Of a stretch of DNA of 54,368 bases, positions 1 through 7,756 are shown piece after piece. The stretch spans positions 1 to 54,368 of the forward strand of contig NZ_MECK01000235.1 in the NCBI RefSeq assembly GCF_014596465.1, read 5' to 3'. This DNA is from Streptomyces sp. CBMA123. GTDB lineage: Bacteria > Actinomycetota > Actinomycetes > Streptomycetales > Streptomycetaceae. The notes under the pieces are model-generated. The model did no database searches, was not told the DNA's origin, and saw only the letters and a list, made by a program, of their open reading frames with translations. Every line of letters starts with the position of its first letter. Within the stretch, counting starts at the first letter, position 1. Made by a program: the position numbers and the translations under genes.

Positions 1-1463
1 GCCCGTCGGACCGGGTCCTCGCCGTGCGCCGCGGCGCCGACCGGCTCGGGCACCTCGGCCCGTTCGACCTCCGCCGCCTCGGCCGGGGCCGAGCGCAGCC
101 GGGCCAGCCAGCCGCGGGAGATCCAGGCGACGCCCAGCATCACGACCACGCAGCCGGACTTCACCAGCAGCAGCTTCCCGTACTCGGTGCCGGTCAGCGC
201 GCCCCAGCTGCCCAGGCCCCGCCAGGACTGGTAGATGCCGGTGCCGGCCAGCACGGCCACCGAACCGAAGGCGATCTTCGAGAAGCGGTCCACCACCTCG
301 GCGCCGACGCCCTCGCGCAGCGCGACCAGCAGCGAGGCCAGGCCGCCCAGCCAGAGCGCCATCGCGATCAGGTGCAGGATGCCGAACGGCAGCGCCAGCC
401 AGACCTGGATGCCCACCGAGGCGTGGTCGGCGCCGACCCAGGTCGCCGAGAGCGCCACGGCCAGCACCAGTCCGGCCACGCCCAGGCCGAGCCGGGCCTC
501 GCGCTGCGGCCGCTCGGCGGCCCGCTGCTCCAGCGCGCGCAGTTCGGCGGCCTCGGCGTCCTCGCCCCGGTCCTCCTGCTCGTCCACCACCGCGGCCACC
601 GGCCTCGGCGGCTGCCCCAGCTGCCCGACCAGCAGCGACAGGAAGATCCCGGCCGCCGCGAGCAGCAGCAGCCGGGCGGCCAGCGCGGTGCCGATCCGCT
701 CGTCCAGGGTGGCGCGCACCAGCGACAGGTCGAGGGCCTGCCCGATGCCCGAGCCGCGCTCGTACGGGCCGCGCAGCATCAGCACCGCGACGGTCGAGGC
801 CAGCAGCGCCGTCCAGCCGGTCATCAGCAGCCGCTGCACCGGACGCCGGGCGGCGCCGGCCGGCCAGCAGACCAGCACGAAGGCGGCGACCCCGGCGAGC
901 AGTGCGAACGCCGCGTAGGCGACGGTGCGCCCGGTCCCGTACAGGGCGGCGACCAGGGTGTCGGCCTTGGCGCCCTGGAGCGCGGTGGTGGACACCGAGG
1001 TGTCCGAGGGCGCGCCGATGGAGAAGGTGAACGCCCCGCCGACCGGGTGCGAGTCCTCCGAGACGGCCCGCCAGGCGACGGTGTACGTGCCGTTGGCGAG
1101 CCCGCTGTTCAGGCCGACCCGGGCGGTGTTGCCCTTGCCGTCGGCGTGCGCCGGGTTGCCTGTGTCCACGGCCTTGCCGGCCGGGTCGAGCACCCGGACC
1201 GAGTCCCCGGACAGCGAGACGCTCTCGCTGAAGGTCAGCGTCACCGCCGGCGGGGCGGTGGCGACCACCGAGTTCTGCGCCGGGTCGGTGGCGTCCAGGG
1301 TGGCGTGCGCGGAGGCCGGCGCGGCGCCGGCGAGCATCAGCGCGAGCAGCGCGCCGAGCGTCCCCAGCGCGGCGGCGACGCGCCGGGGGACGCTCCGGTG
1401 GCGAGCGGTCGGGGGCTGAACGGTCCGGGGGCGGGCGGTTCGGCGGTGGGCGGCCTTCTCCAT
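1..1463 (-). CDS. CopC-CopD fusion, copper resistance/transport protein (3' end outside window)
   Basis: Reading the minus strand from ATG at 1463 gives a basic N-terminus, a hydrophobic signal segment ending ASAHA, and then a CopC-like beta-sandwich of about 110 residues. The CopC part has the mature N-terminal His and the EDSHPVGGAF motif typical of copper-binding CopC domains. Transmembrane segments of the CopD type follow and run to the window edge with no stop, so the C-terminus is missing. The domain is expected to bind copper outside the membrane and pass it across the CopD channel. It is the third gene of a Sco1-PCuAC-CopCD unit. By analogy with Streptomyces lividans a DyP-type peroxidase gene may follow outside the window (inference). 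Confidence 0.85.
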   Translation of the reverse strand, partial: MEKAAHRRTARPRTVQPPTARHRSVPRRVAAALGTLGALLALMLAGAAPASAHATLDATDPAQNSVVATAPPAVTLTFSESVSLSGDSVRVLDPAGKAVDTGNPAHADGKGNTARVGLNSGLANGTYTVAWRAVSEDSHPVGGAFTFSIGAPSDTSVSTTALQGAKADTLVAALYGTGRTVAYAAFALLAGVAAFVLVCWPAGAARRPVQRLLMTGWTALLASTVAVLMLRGPYERGSGIGQALDLSLVRATLDERIGTALAARLLLLAAAGIFLSLLVGQLGQPPRPVAAVVDEQEDRGEDAEAAELRALEQRAAERPQREARLGLGVAGLVLAVALSATWVGADHASVGIQVWLALPFGILHLIAMALWLGGLASLLVALREGVGAEVVDRFSKIAFGSVAVLAGTGIYQSWRGLGSWGALTGTEYGKLLLVKSGCVVVMLGVAWISRGWLARLRSAPAEAAEVERAEVPEPVGAAAHGEDPVRR

Positions 1464-1476
1464 GCTGGCGGGTCCC

Positions 1477-2007
1477 CTAACTCTGGCCTGGGCGGTAGGT
1501 GAGCTCCTTGACCGGCACCTTGACGGAGATGGTGCCGGACTTGGCGAAGGTCAGGTCGAGCTCCAGCTCGTCGCCCAGGGCGGGGGCCTTCTGCCAGTCC
1601 ATGATCATCAGATGGGTGCCGCCGCGGGTGAGCTGCAGCGCGCCGTGCGCGGGCACGTCCAGACTGTTCACCTGCTCCATGGTCGAGGCGGTCGAGCGGT
1701 GCATGGTGACCGACCCGGCGGCCGGGCTGGTCACCTTGAGCAGCTGGTCCGGCCCGCCGTCGTTGCGCACGGTCAGGTAGCCGGCGCCCATCCCGCCGGC
1801 CGGGGGCAGCGGGATGTAGGAGTCGGCCACGCTCAGCTTCGCCGGACCGGCGTCCGCCGACGTGCCGCCCTGGCCGCCCGTCCCGCAGGCCGCGAGTATC
1901 GCCCCGCCGCCGAGGACCGTCGCCAGCACCGCGCCGGCCAGCGCCGAGCGGCGGAACCGCCGGTTCCCCGGACTCCTCCCGTCGGTGGGCTCGCTTCGCT
2001 CGCTCAC
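1477..2007 (-). CDS. PCuAC-family periplasmic copper chaperone, lipoprotein
   Basis: This 176-residue protein begins with a basic leader and a hydrophobic stretch ending in the lipobox ILAAC, so it is probably a lipoprotein. The mature part is a PCuAC (DUF461) domain. The Cu(I) ligands are visible as the Met/His pairs in GYLTVRNDG, VTMHRS, MEQVNSLDVPA and GGTHLMIMD, matching the family pattern H(M)x10Mx21HxM. It takes copper and hands it to Sco1 or the CuA centre of cytochrome c oxidase. Its start overlaps the end of the Sco1 gene by 4 bp, which indicates translational coupling. It corresponds in context to ECuC of S. lividans. Confidence 0.9.
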   Translation of the reverse strand: MSERSEPTDGRSPGNRRFRRSALAGAVLATVLGGGAILAACGTGGQGGTSADAGPAKLSVADSYIPLPPAGGMGAGYLTVRNDGGPDQLLKVTSPAAGSVTMHRSTASTMEQVNSLDVPAHGALQLTRGGTHLMIMDWQKAPALGDELELDLTFAKSGTISVKVPVKELTYRPGQS

Positions 2008-2681
2008 GCCGCGACCCCCTTGGCGAGCAGCGGCAGGTCGTGCTCGTAGGTCTTCTCCTCGGTGCCGCTCATGTAGAGGACGTGCGCCTTGTCGTCCGAG
2101 GGGAGGAAGGCCAGCACCTGGGCGCCGTGGGTGGAGGTGACGGTGCCGTCCGCGTTGACCACCGGGTCCTCGATCATGATTCCGAGCGACCTGGCGGCGG
2201 TCTTCACCTTCGCCAGGTCCCCGGTGAGGCCTATGAAGTCGGTGCCCATCGAGTCCAGCCAGGTGCGCAGCACCTTGGGGGTGTCGCGCTGGGGGTCGGT
2301 GGAGACGAAGACGACGTTGACCTTCTTCCGGTCCTCCGCGGAGAGCGCCTTCATCGCCACGCCGATGTCGCCCATGGTGGTCGGGCAGACGTCCGGGCAG
2401 CTGGTGTAGCCGAAGAACAGCAGGGTGGCCTTGCCGTTGGTCTGCTGCCGCAGGTCGTACGGCTGGCCGGAGGTGTCGGTCAGCTGGAGGTCCGGCTTCT
2501 CGAAGTTCTTCGCCAGCTTGGTGCCCTGGTACGGGGTGTCCTCCTTCTGCTGGACGACCTTGGCGGCGGAGGAGTCGCCGCCGGAGGAGCCGCAGGCGGA
2601 CAGGGTCAGCGCGGCGGCCAGGGCGAGCGCGGCGGCGCCGGCCAGCCGGGCGGTGCGGGACGGGCGGGTGGTTCGGGGCAT
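2004..2681 (-). CDS. Sco1/SenC-family copper metallochaperone, lipoprotein
   Basis: The 225-residue protein has a signal peptide with lipobox LSACG, then a thioredoxin-fold Sco1 domain. The copper and redox motif CxxxC is present as SCPDVCPTT near residue 98, and the distal His ligand fits in STHGAQVLAF near residue 187. Sco1 proteins insert copper into the CuA site of cytochrome oxidase subunit II; in Streptomyces this supports respiration and aerial growth under copper limitation (family knowledge). It is the first gene of the Sco1-PCuAC-CopCD unit and its stop overlaps the next start. Confidence 0.93.
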   Translation of the reverse strand: MPRTTRPSRTARLAGAAALALAAALTLSACGSSGGDSSAAKVVQQKEDTPYQGTKLAKNFEKPDLQLTDTSGQPYDLRQQTNGKATLLFFGYTSCPDVCPTTMGDIGVAMKALSAEDRKKVNVVFVSTDPQRDTPKVLRTWLDSMGTDFIGLTGDLAKVKTAARSLGIMIEDPVVNADGTVTSTHGAQVLAFLPSDDKAHVLYMSGTEEKTYEHDLPLLAKGVAA

Positions 2682-2708
2682 GGTGGATCCGATCAGGCGC
2701 GATGGACC

Positions 2709-2756
2709 GCCGGCGGGGCCGTACCCGGTACGGGTGCGGGGTACGGCCCCGCCGGC
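2709..2756 (-). terminator. Strong hairpin terminator after the YcnI gene
   Basis: A perfect 17-bp inverted repeat (2709-2725 with 2740-2756) encloses a 14-nt loop. It lies just after the YcnI stop at 2764 and before the Sco1 start at 2681, so it separates the two minus-strand transcripts. Confidence 0.85.
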
Positions 2757-2763
2757 GCGGGGG

Positions 2764-3522
2764 TCAGGAGGCGGAGCCGCTGTTCTTCCGGCGCAGGCCG
2801 AGCACGCCGACGGCGGTGCCGATCACGCCGACCACGATGCCGACCACGCCAAGGGTGCGGGCGGTGCTGTCGCTGGACTTGCCGTCGTCGGCGGCGGAGG
2901 CGGCGTGGTCGGAGCTGTCCCCGTGGGCGCCGCCGGCCGGGGAGGCGGAGGCGGTGACGCCGTGGCCGTCACCGGAGGCGGCCTTGGTGAGCTTCAGGGT
3001 CGGGGCCGGGTGGGCCGGCTCGGGCTGGCCGGCCTGGGCCTCGTCGATCCAGCGGACGACGTCGCCGTTGTCGTAGGTCTGCAGCGCCTTGAACGCCATG
3101 CTGTCGGCGTCGGTCGGCAGCGGGCCGAGCGAGACCCGGAACTCCTGGAACTGGCCGGGGGCGATCTTGGTGCCCGGGTCGGCGGTCCAGGTGATCTTGG
3201 AGGCGGCCTCGTTGACGTCGCTGCCGTGCACCTTGATCGGCTTGTCGAGCTTGGCCTTCTCGACGGTCGCCGTCCAGCCCGTCATCGGCAGGGTCCGGAC
3301 GGACGCCAGCGGGTGGTCCAGCGGCAGGTTGACCTCCAGCTTCACCGTGCTCGCCGTGTCGCTCTCGTTCGGCACCTGGAAGTTCACGGCCGTGTAGCCG
3401 CCCTGGGCGGCCGTACCCGGGTTCACGGTGACGTGCGCGAAGGCCGGGCCGGCCAGCGCCACCACCGAGGCGGCGGCGGTCATGGCGACAGCGGCGATAC
3501 GACGGGTGGGAAGGGAACGCAT
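2764..3522 (-). CDS. YcnI-like DUF1775 copper-associated secreted protein
   Basis: The start is set at the internal ATG 3522 (MRSLPTRR), because the signal peptide follows at once and ends AGPAFAHV; a longer in-frame start would add 13 leader-unlike residues. The mature protein begins with His, the copper ligand of YcnI, followed by the DUF1775 domain (HVTVNPGTA, GYTAVNFQVPNES, GWTATVEKAKL). The C-terminus has a linker, one transmembrane helix and a RRKNS basic end, so it is membrane anchored. Members bind copper through the N-terminal His and a Trp. It is separated from the Sco1 operon by a terminator. Confidence 0.88.
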   Translation of the reverse strand: MRSLPTRRIAAVAMTAAASVVALAGPAFAHVTVNPGTAAQGGYTAVNFQVPNESDTASTVKLEVNLPLDHPLASVRTLPMTGWTATVEKAKLDKPIKVHGSDVNEAASKITWTADPGTKIAPGQFQEFRVSLGPLPTDADSMAFKALQTYDNGDVVRWIDEAQAGQPEPAHPAPTLKLTKAASGDGHGVTASASPAGGAHGDSSDHAASAADDGKSSDSTARTLGVVGIVVGVIGTAVGVLGLRRKNSGSAS

Positions 3523-3725
3523 GATGGGGGTCTCCGATCGGAGCTGGGCGGCCGGCCGCACCGGGCAACGGGGGAACCGTGCCTCGGCGGCGCCGCACGC
3601 GCGGACGTGAGTGGGGGCAGAGCCAGGGGCCGCCGTCGCCGTGGGCGGACGGGAACGACCCGGACACCGCGCACCTCACCGGCACGCCACCGGCACCCCA
3701 CCTCGGGGCGCGCGGAAACACCGGA

Positions 3726-4535
3726 TCAGTACGCGAAGGCCCCGCACGGCGGACCGCGCCGCACCACGCTGTGCCGCAGCACCGCACCCGCGGAGAGCCG
3801 GCTCCCGCCGCCCCCCGCACCGAACCGGCGGACCGGACCGGCCGCGCCGGACAGACCGCGCAGCAACACGGCCACCAGCACCAGCGCCCACCGCAGCGGC
3901 GTCGCCCAGTGCTCCCGGGCCGCCGACGCGGCCACCCGCACCAGCCGCCACAGCGCCGCCTCGCCGCGCCGCAGCCACCAGCCCGCCACCAGCGCGGCGG
4001 CCAGGTGCCCGGCCAGCATCGACGGCGTCATCCCCAGCACGCCGCCCTGCCACCACGGCGCGGCGGCGTACGCGTGCGGATCCAGCCCCGCCGAGGACAC
4101 CAGCTGCTCCGGCGAGGCGCCGCCCGGCAGACCGACCAGCGTGCCCGGACGCGCCTCGTTGCAGATCAGCCGGCCGGCCGCCTGCGGCATCGTCATCGCA
4201 CCGTGGTCCATGCCCGCGAAGCCGTGGCCGCCGAGACCGTGGAACAGGCAGTGCAGCCCCAGCTGCCCGGCGCCCAGCGCCCCGGCGATGGCCGCCAGCG
4301 AACGCTCCCGTCCACCGCACGCCACCGCGAGCACCAGCACCGCGGCGAAACCCGTCGCCAACGCGGCCGGCGGCACGTTCCCGCCACCCGCCAGCGCGTG
4401 CCCGGCGGCCGCTATCAGCGTGCACACCACCGCGAACGGGACCGCCCGGGCAAGCCGCAGGTCCCAGGCGGCGGCCCCCACCGGCCGAGCCGGTACAGGG
4501 GTGCCCTGGAACGGGGTGGCGGGGAGGGCAGTCAT
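3726..4535 (-). CDS. Multi-pass membrane protein of the copper cluster, function unknown
   Basis: A 269-residue protein with four to five hydrophobic helices. A His/Met-rich stretch (HCLFHGLGGHGF then MDHGAMTM, about residues 95-118) sits between helices 3 and 4 and could bind metal. The C-terminal tail after about residue 220 is polar and Gly/Arg rich. Proteins of this kind often sit beside ycnI and copper genes in Streptomyces, but I do not know their biochemical role. It lies upstream of YcnI with a gap of about 200 bp. Confidence 0.75.
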   Translation of the reverse strand: MTALPATPFQGTPVPARPVGAAAWDLRLARAVPFAVVCTLIAAAGHALAGGGNVPPAALATGFAAVLVLAVACGGRERSLAAIAGALGAGQLGLHCLFHGLGGHGFAGMDHGAMTMPQAAGRLICNEARPGTLVGLPGGASPEQLVSSAGLDPHAYAAAPWWQGGVLGMTPSMLAGHLAAALVAGWWLRRGEAALWRLVRVAASAAREHWATPLRWALVLVAVLLRGLSGAAGPVRRFGAGGGGSRLSAGAVLRHSVVRRGPPCGAFAY

Positions 4536-4750
4536 GGCCGGGACATCATCTCATCGCGTACACCGCCGACACGGGCAGGGTGGGAAATCCCTACGAATGC
4601 CCCGTTCGGCCGCGGCGCGCACCCCGCGGCATGCGCCCTTCGGCACAGACCCCGTCCCCAGTCCATCCGCCGAACGGGCGGTAGCCGCCCCCGGGCACGG
4701 TTCACCGCCGAATCGCCCGGAGATACCTAGTTGTATGTGGAGCCGCAGCC

Positions 4751-4758
4751 AGGAGGGA
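4751..4758 (+). promoter_or_regulatory. Shine-Dalgarno site that fixes the GTG start at 4765
   Basis: AGGAGGGA lies 6 nt before GTG 4765. An in-frame ATG at 4735 lies upstream of this site, so the GTG is the better start for the ATP-binding protein. Confidence 0.75.
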
Positions 4759-4764
4759 CCTCCC

Positions 4765-5391
4765 GTGGACATCTGGTGGACTCTGCACCTCAAGCGCGAC
4801 CCGGCCAGCGTCCCGCTGGCCCGTCGCATCCTGCTCGGTGCGATGGCGACCGCGGGCGTCGACCCGCAGATCGCCGACGACCTCGGCGTCGCCATCACCG
4901 AGGCCTGCGCCAACGCCGTCGAGCACGGCGCCACCGGCCGACCCGACGACGGCTTCCAGGTCACCGCCTCCATCAACGGCGACCGCCTGCGGATCGAGGT
5001 CACCGACTCCGGCCCCGGCCTGCCCGCCCCCAGCGCCCCGCCCGCCCGCCGCCCGGTCACCCACCCCGCCGCCGCCGGCCGCGGGCCCCGCCGCTCCCGC
5101 CGCTCCCGCGCCACTGTCCCGGCCCGCGTCCTCACCGCCCACCGCCCCCGCCGCGACGGCCACCCGTACGACACCCACGTCCTCCCCCACCGCGCCCCGG
5201 CCCCCAGCCTCCGCCCGGTCGACCTGGACACCCTCCCCGACCTCACCGCCGAATCCGGCCGCGGCCTCTTCCTCATCCACGCCCTCACCGACCACGTCCA
5301 GCTCCGCAACCACCCGCTCCGCGGGGCCATCGTGAGCTTCGACAAGATCCTCAAGTGGCAGGACGGCGCCCTCCTCCGCGCGGCGTCGTAG
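4765..5391 (+). CDS. RsbW-like ATP-binding regulatory protein (target gene of element 1)
   Basis: This 208-residue GHKL-type ATPase shows the N box (AITEACANAVEHG, about residues 49-61), the G1 box (VTDSGPGLP, about 85) and the G2 box (ESGRGLFLIHAL, about 165). A Pro/Arg-rich insert lies between G1 and G2. It resembles anti-sigma factor kinases of the RsbW/SpoIIAB type. The last 16 codons lie in the attL region of element 1. The present C-terminus reads WQDGALLRAAS, whereas the displaced chromosomal copy at 29101-29148 reads WQDNALLRVAS, so integration swapped the tail without breaking the frame. Confidence 0.9.
   Translation: MDIWWTLHLKRDPASVPLARRILLGAMATAGVDPQIADDLGVAITEACANAVEHGATGRPDDGFQVTASINGDRLRIEVTDSGPGLPAPSAPPARRPVTHPAAAGRGPRRSRRSRATVPARVLTAHRPRRDGHPYDTHVLPHRAPAPSLRPVDLDTLPDLTAESGRGLFLIHALTDHVQLRNHPLRGAIVSFDKILKWQDGALLRAAS
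5344..5364 (+). repeat. attL core of element 1
   Basis: These 21 bp are identical to 29101-29121. They lie in the last codons of the ATP-binding protein gene, next to the integrase gene. Beyond the core the two copies stay similar up to the stop codon, with 7 differences in 27 nt by hand alignment. The element therefore brings its own version of the gene's 3' end. Confidence 0.9.
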
Positions 5392-5462
5392 GGGGTGTGG
5401 CTCTCTGACCTGCACGAATGGCCTCTTCCTGGGCCCAGGTCGCGGCGAACGCGAGGCCGGGA

Positions 5463-6758
5463 TCAGGCTGCCAGGGCACACGTGGGGCACATGCCCTCGG
5501 ATTTCGGCGCGTGGTGCCCCGCCTTCGCACCAGGAAGCACCCGGTCGATTGCGGAGCGGGTCCGCGACTCACTCGTCGGCATCAGGTGGGTGTAGGTCCG
5601 GAGCGTGAAGCCCGGGTCGCTGTGGCCGAGGTAGGCCGCGAGCGCCTTGATCGTCTCTCCGGCATCCAGCAGCACCGAGGCGTAGGCATGCCGCAGGGCG
5701 TGCATGCCGTCGTCCGGGGCCGCCTGGAAGTACTTCGCCCCCTTCTCGCGCGGCGGGATCACCCCGGCCGCGACGAGCGCGAGCTTCCATGCGCCCGCGT
5801 TGAAGACGCTGCGGTGGTACGGCTTGGAACTGTCGTCGGTGAAGAGCAGGTTCGTCGTGTGGTCGTCGCCATCGGCGAGACGCCAGGGGAGGGTGACCCG
5901 GGTCGGCGGGAACTTCTTCATGTGGGCCTTGAGCGCCCTCGCCAGTCCATCGGGCAGTGGGACCTGTCGGACCTTGCCGCCCTTCGGCAGTGCGAACACC
6001 ATCGTCTTGGCCACGAAGCGCACCTGCCGACGTACCGTCACCATGCGGCGGCGGAAGTCGATGTCGTCGACGGCGAGAGCGAAGACCTCGCCCTGTCGGA
6101 GCCCGCAGCCGAACGCGACAGAGCCGCCGGCCTGGAAGCGCTCCGGCAGGCCGTTGATGACCGCGTGGACGCGCTCCACGGACCACGGCACGACCGGCTC
6201 TTTCTCCACCTTCGGGAAGCTCACCGACTTCGCCCGGCAGGGGTTGGTAGCGATCGCGCCGTCGTCAACTGCCGCATCCAGCATCATGATCAGGATGGAG
6301 CCGTACCAACCGATGCTGGACGGCGCGAACCCTTCGTCCTGAAGTCGCCTTATCCAGCGCTTGATCGTGGTCGGCTTGAGTGCCCGGAGCTCCAACTTCC
6401 CCAGGCGGGCCACGATGTGGTTGCGCACCACGCCGTCGTAGCGCTCCAGGGTGGTCGGGCCAGGAGTGGCGGCCTCCAGCCACGTCTCGGCGTACGCGGC
6501 CACGGTCGTCTTCCCGGCGTTCGGGTCGATGTAGGTGCCGTCCTTGAGCGTGACCTTGAGGTCGGCGGCGCGATCGTCGGCCTTCGTCTTGAGCTCGAAG
6601 TCCTCCTTGCGCTGGACGTCGTCAGGGTCGCGGTAGCGAACCTGCCAGCGCTTGCCCTTGCCGTGGTCGGCGCTCGGGTACTTGCCCTTGTGCTCGCGGC
6701 AGGGCTTGTCGGTCGGGCGGGGGTAGGTCTTGTGCCAGGTGTCGTAGACGGTGGTCAT
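5463..6758 (-). CDS. int: Tyrosine site-specific integrase of element 1
   Basis: A 431-residue phage-type integrase. The N-terminal arm-binding/SAM-like region spans about residues 80-180. The catalytic set is visible: Arg221 in CGLRQGE, His353 and Arg356 in HALRHAY, His379 in LGHS, and nucleophile Tyr389 in TYTHLM. A Cys pair (MCPTC) stands near the C-terminus. It lies 71 bp inside attL and is transcribed toward it, the usual arrangement for actinobacterial integrative elements. It should catalyse integration into, and with the excisionase excision from, the 3' end of the ATP-binding protein gene. Confidence 0.96.
   Translation of the reverse strand: MTTVYDTWHKTYPRPTDKPCREHKGKYPSADHGKGKRWQVRYRDPDDVQRKEDFELKTKADDRAADLKVTLKDGTYIDPNAGKTTVAAYAETWLEAATPGPTTLERYDGVVRNHIVARLGKLELRALKPTTIKRWIRRLQDEGFAPSSIGWYGSILIMMLDAAVDDGAIATNPCRAKSVSFPKVEKEPVVPWSVERVHAVINGLPERFQAGGSVAFGCGLRQGEVFALAVDDIDFRRRMVTVRRQVRFVAKTMVFALPKGGKVRQVPLPDGLARALKAHMKKFPPTRVTLPWRLADGDDHTTNLLFTDDSSKPYHRSVFNAGAWKLALVAAGVIPPREKGAKYFQAAPDDGMHALRHAYASVLLDAGETIKALAAYLGHSDPGFTLRTYTHLMPTSESRTRSAIDRVLPGAKAGHHAPKSEGMCPTCALAA
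5484..5493 (+). repeat. Candidate integrase arm-type repeat, left end
   Basis: GGGGCACATG occurs here, just inside attL and within the 3' end of int, and twice just inside attR at 28975-28984 and 28986-28995. All three copies have the same orientation. Short direct repeats at both ends of an element are typical of integrase arm sites; the role is inferred. Confidence 0.4.
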
Positions 6759-7410
6759 TCGGCTCCTTCGGTCGGAGGCATGGAGATACGCGGCCGGTGG
6801 GCGGCGGTGGGGTAATGGGGGGATTTTCCTCGCGGGAGAACCGCAGATCCGATAAGCCGCGATCAGCGCTGGCTTCGGGCGGGTGTTGGATATTCATCGA
6901 CCAGCGGGAGTTTGTCAAATGGACGGTGCTCGATCGTCCCGTCAGTGGCCGATAGTGCCAAATAGTGTCAGATAGTCCCAGGAAATCCGCGAGCCTTCGC
7001 GAGGGGTCATGTGGCGGTGGCCTGGGTCACGTGCCCTCGCTGTGGGGGCTGCTGCCGGTGGCTCAAGCACGCTGCTCTGGCGCGCTCATCAAGATCTTTT
7101 CCGTGATCTTCCCGAAGTCCTTGCACGGAAGATATCCCGCCTCCTACGGTCTTAATGGGCGCCGTCACCTGCGGTCGACGACTTCGTGCACCCAGCCATG
7201 GTGGGCGATTCTCGGTCCGTTTTAGGTTCCGAGCCGCAGGCCGGTCATACTCGCCCGGATCACGTTTCACAGGAGACTCCCGCGAGGGGGTCTGGCCGCT
7301 TTTTTGAAATCGGCCGACCTCCTGCTGAACTTCCACCGCTCACCCGAGCAGGCGGCCCGAAAGGGATCGCCTATTTCGGTCTGCCCTTGTTCCCTGCCCA
7401 CCGGAGATCC
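6759..7410. promoter_or_regulatory. Regulatory intergenic region between int and the excisionase-like gene
   Basis: About 650 bp with no convincing gene. Near 6950-6980 three imperfect direct repeats of a GATAGTGCCA-like decamer occur head to tail. This is a plausible binding site for an excisionase or the integrase. Divergent promoters for int and the HTH gene must lie here. The in-frame extension upstream of GTG 7411 lacks a protein-like composition and was not annotated. Confidence 0.5.
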
Positions 7411-7629
7411 GTGACCAAGCCCTTCCGCACCACCACGACCGACCGCCGCCCGCTGGCCACCGCCCAGGAGCTCGCCGACCACCTTCAGGTGCCCCTCGAC
7501 ACCATCTACGGGTGGAAGCACCGGGGCCAAGGCCCGAAGGCGATCAAGATCGGCCGGCACCTGCGCTACCGCTGGACCGAGGTCGAGGCATGGCTGGACA
7601 ACCTGAGCGCAGGCCGCGCCGCCGCCTGA
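7411..7629 (+). CDS. xis: Excisionase-family helix-turn-helix DNA-binding protein
   Basis: A 72-residue protein starting at GTG 7411, with CCGGAGA 3-9 nt upstream. It contains an AlpA/MerR-type winged helix: a LATAQELADHLQ recognition region, then the wing IYGWKHRGQGPKAIKIGRHLRY. The sequence ends with a short Ala/Gly tail. Its size, fold and place directly after the int control region fit the excisionase (Xis) of the element. Regulation of neighbouring genes is possible too. The symbol is given by role and position, not by close sequence match. Confidence 0.8.
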   Translation: MTKPFRTTTTDRRPLATAQELADHLQVPLDTIYGWKHRGQGPKAIKIGRHLRYRWTEVEAWLDNLSAGRAAA

Positions 7630-7756
7630 GCACCGCCTGCACGGTCAGCTTCCGCCCCCCGTCGCCCAGCGCGTGGGCCGTACGTCCCTTCCTCACATCA
7701 CCGCTCAACTCGGCGGTCCCGTACTCCATGGTCCGGGACCGCAGTTAGGAGACTCC

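Noticed and set aside
24..1502. Long plus-strand frame opposite the CopCD gene
   Set aside because: Arg/Gly/Gln-rich antisense shadow; the minus strand has the signal peptide, CopC motifs and membrane helices.
2425..5391. 988-codon plus-strand frame
   Set aside because: Most of it is antisense to the copper genes. Only the last 208 codons, from GTG 4765 with its own Shine-Dalgarno site, are a gene.
5344..5391. tRNA gene as integration site
   Set aside because: No tRNA fold or CCA-type end is present; the repeat lies in protein-coding sequence.
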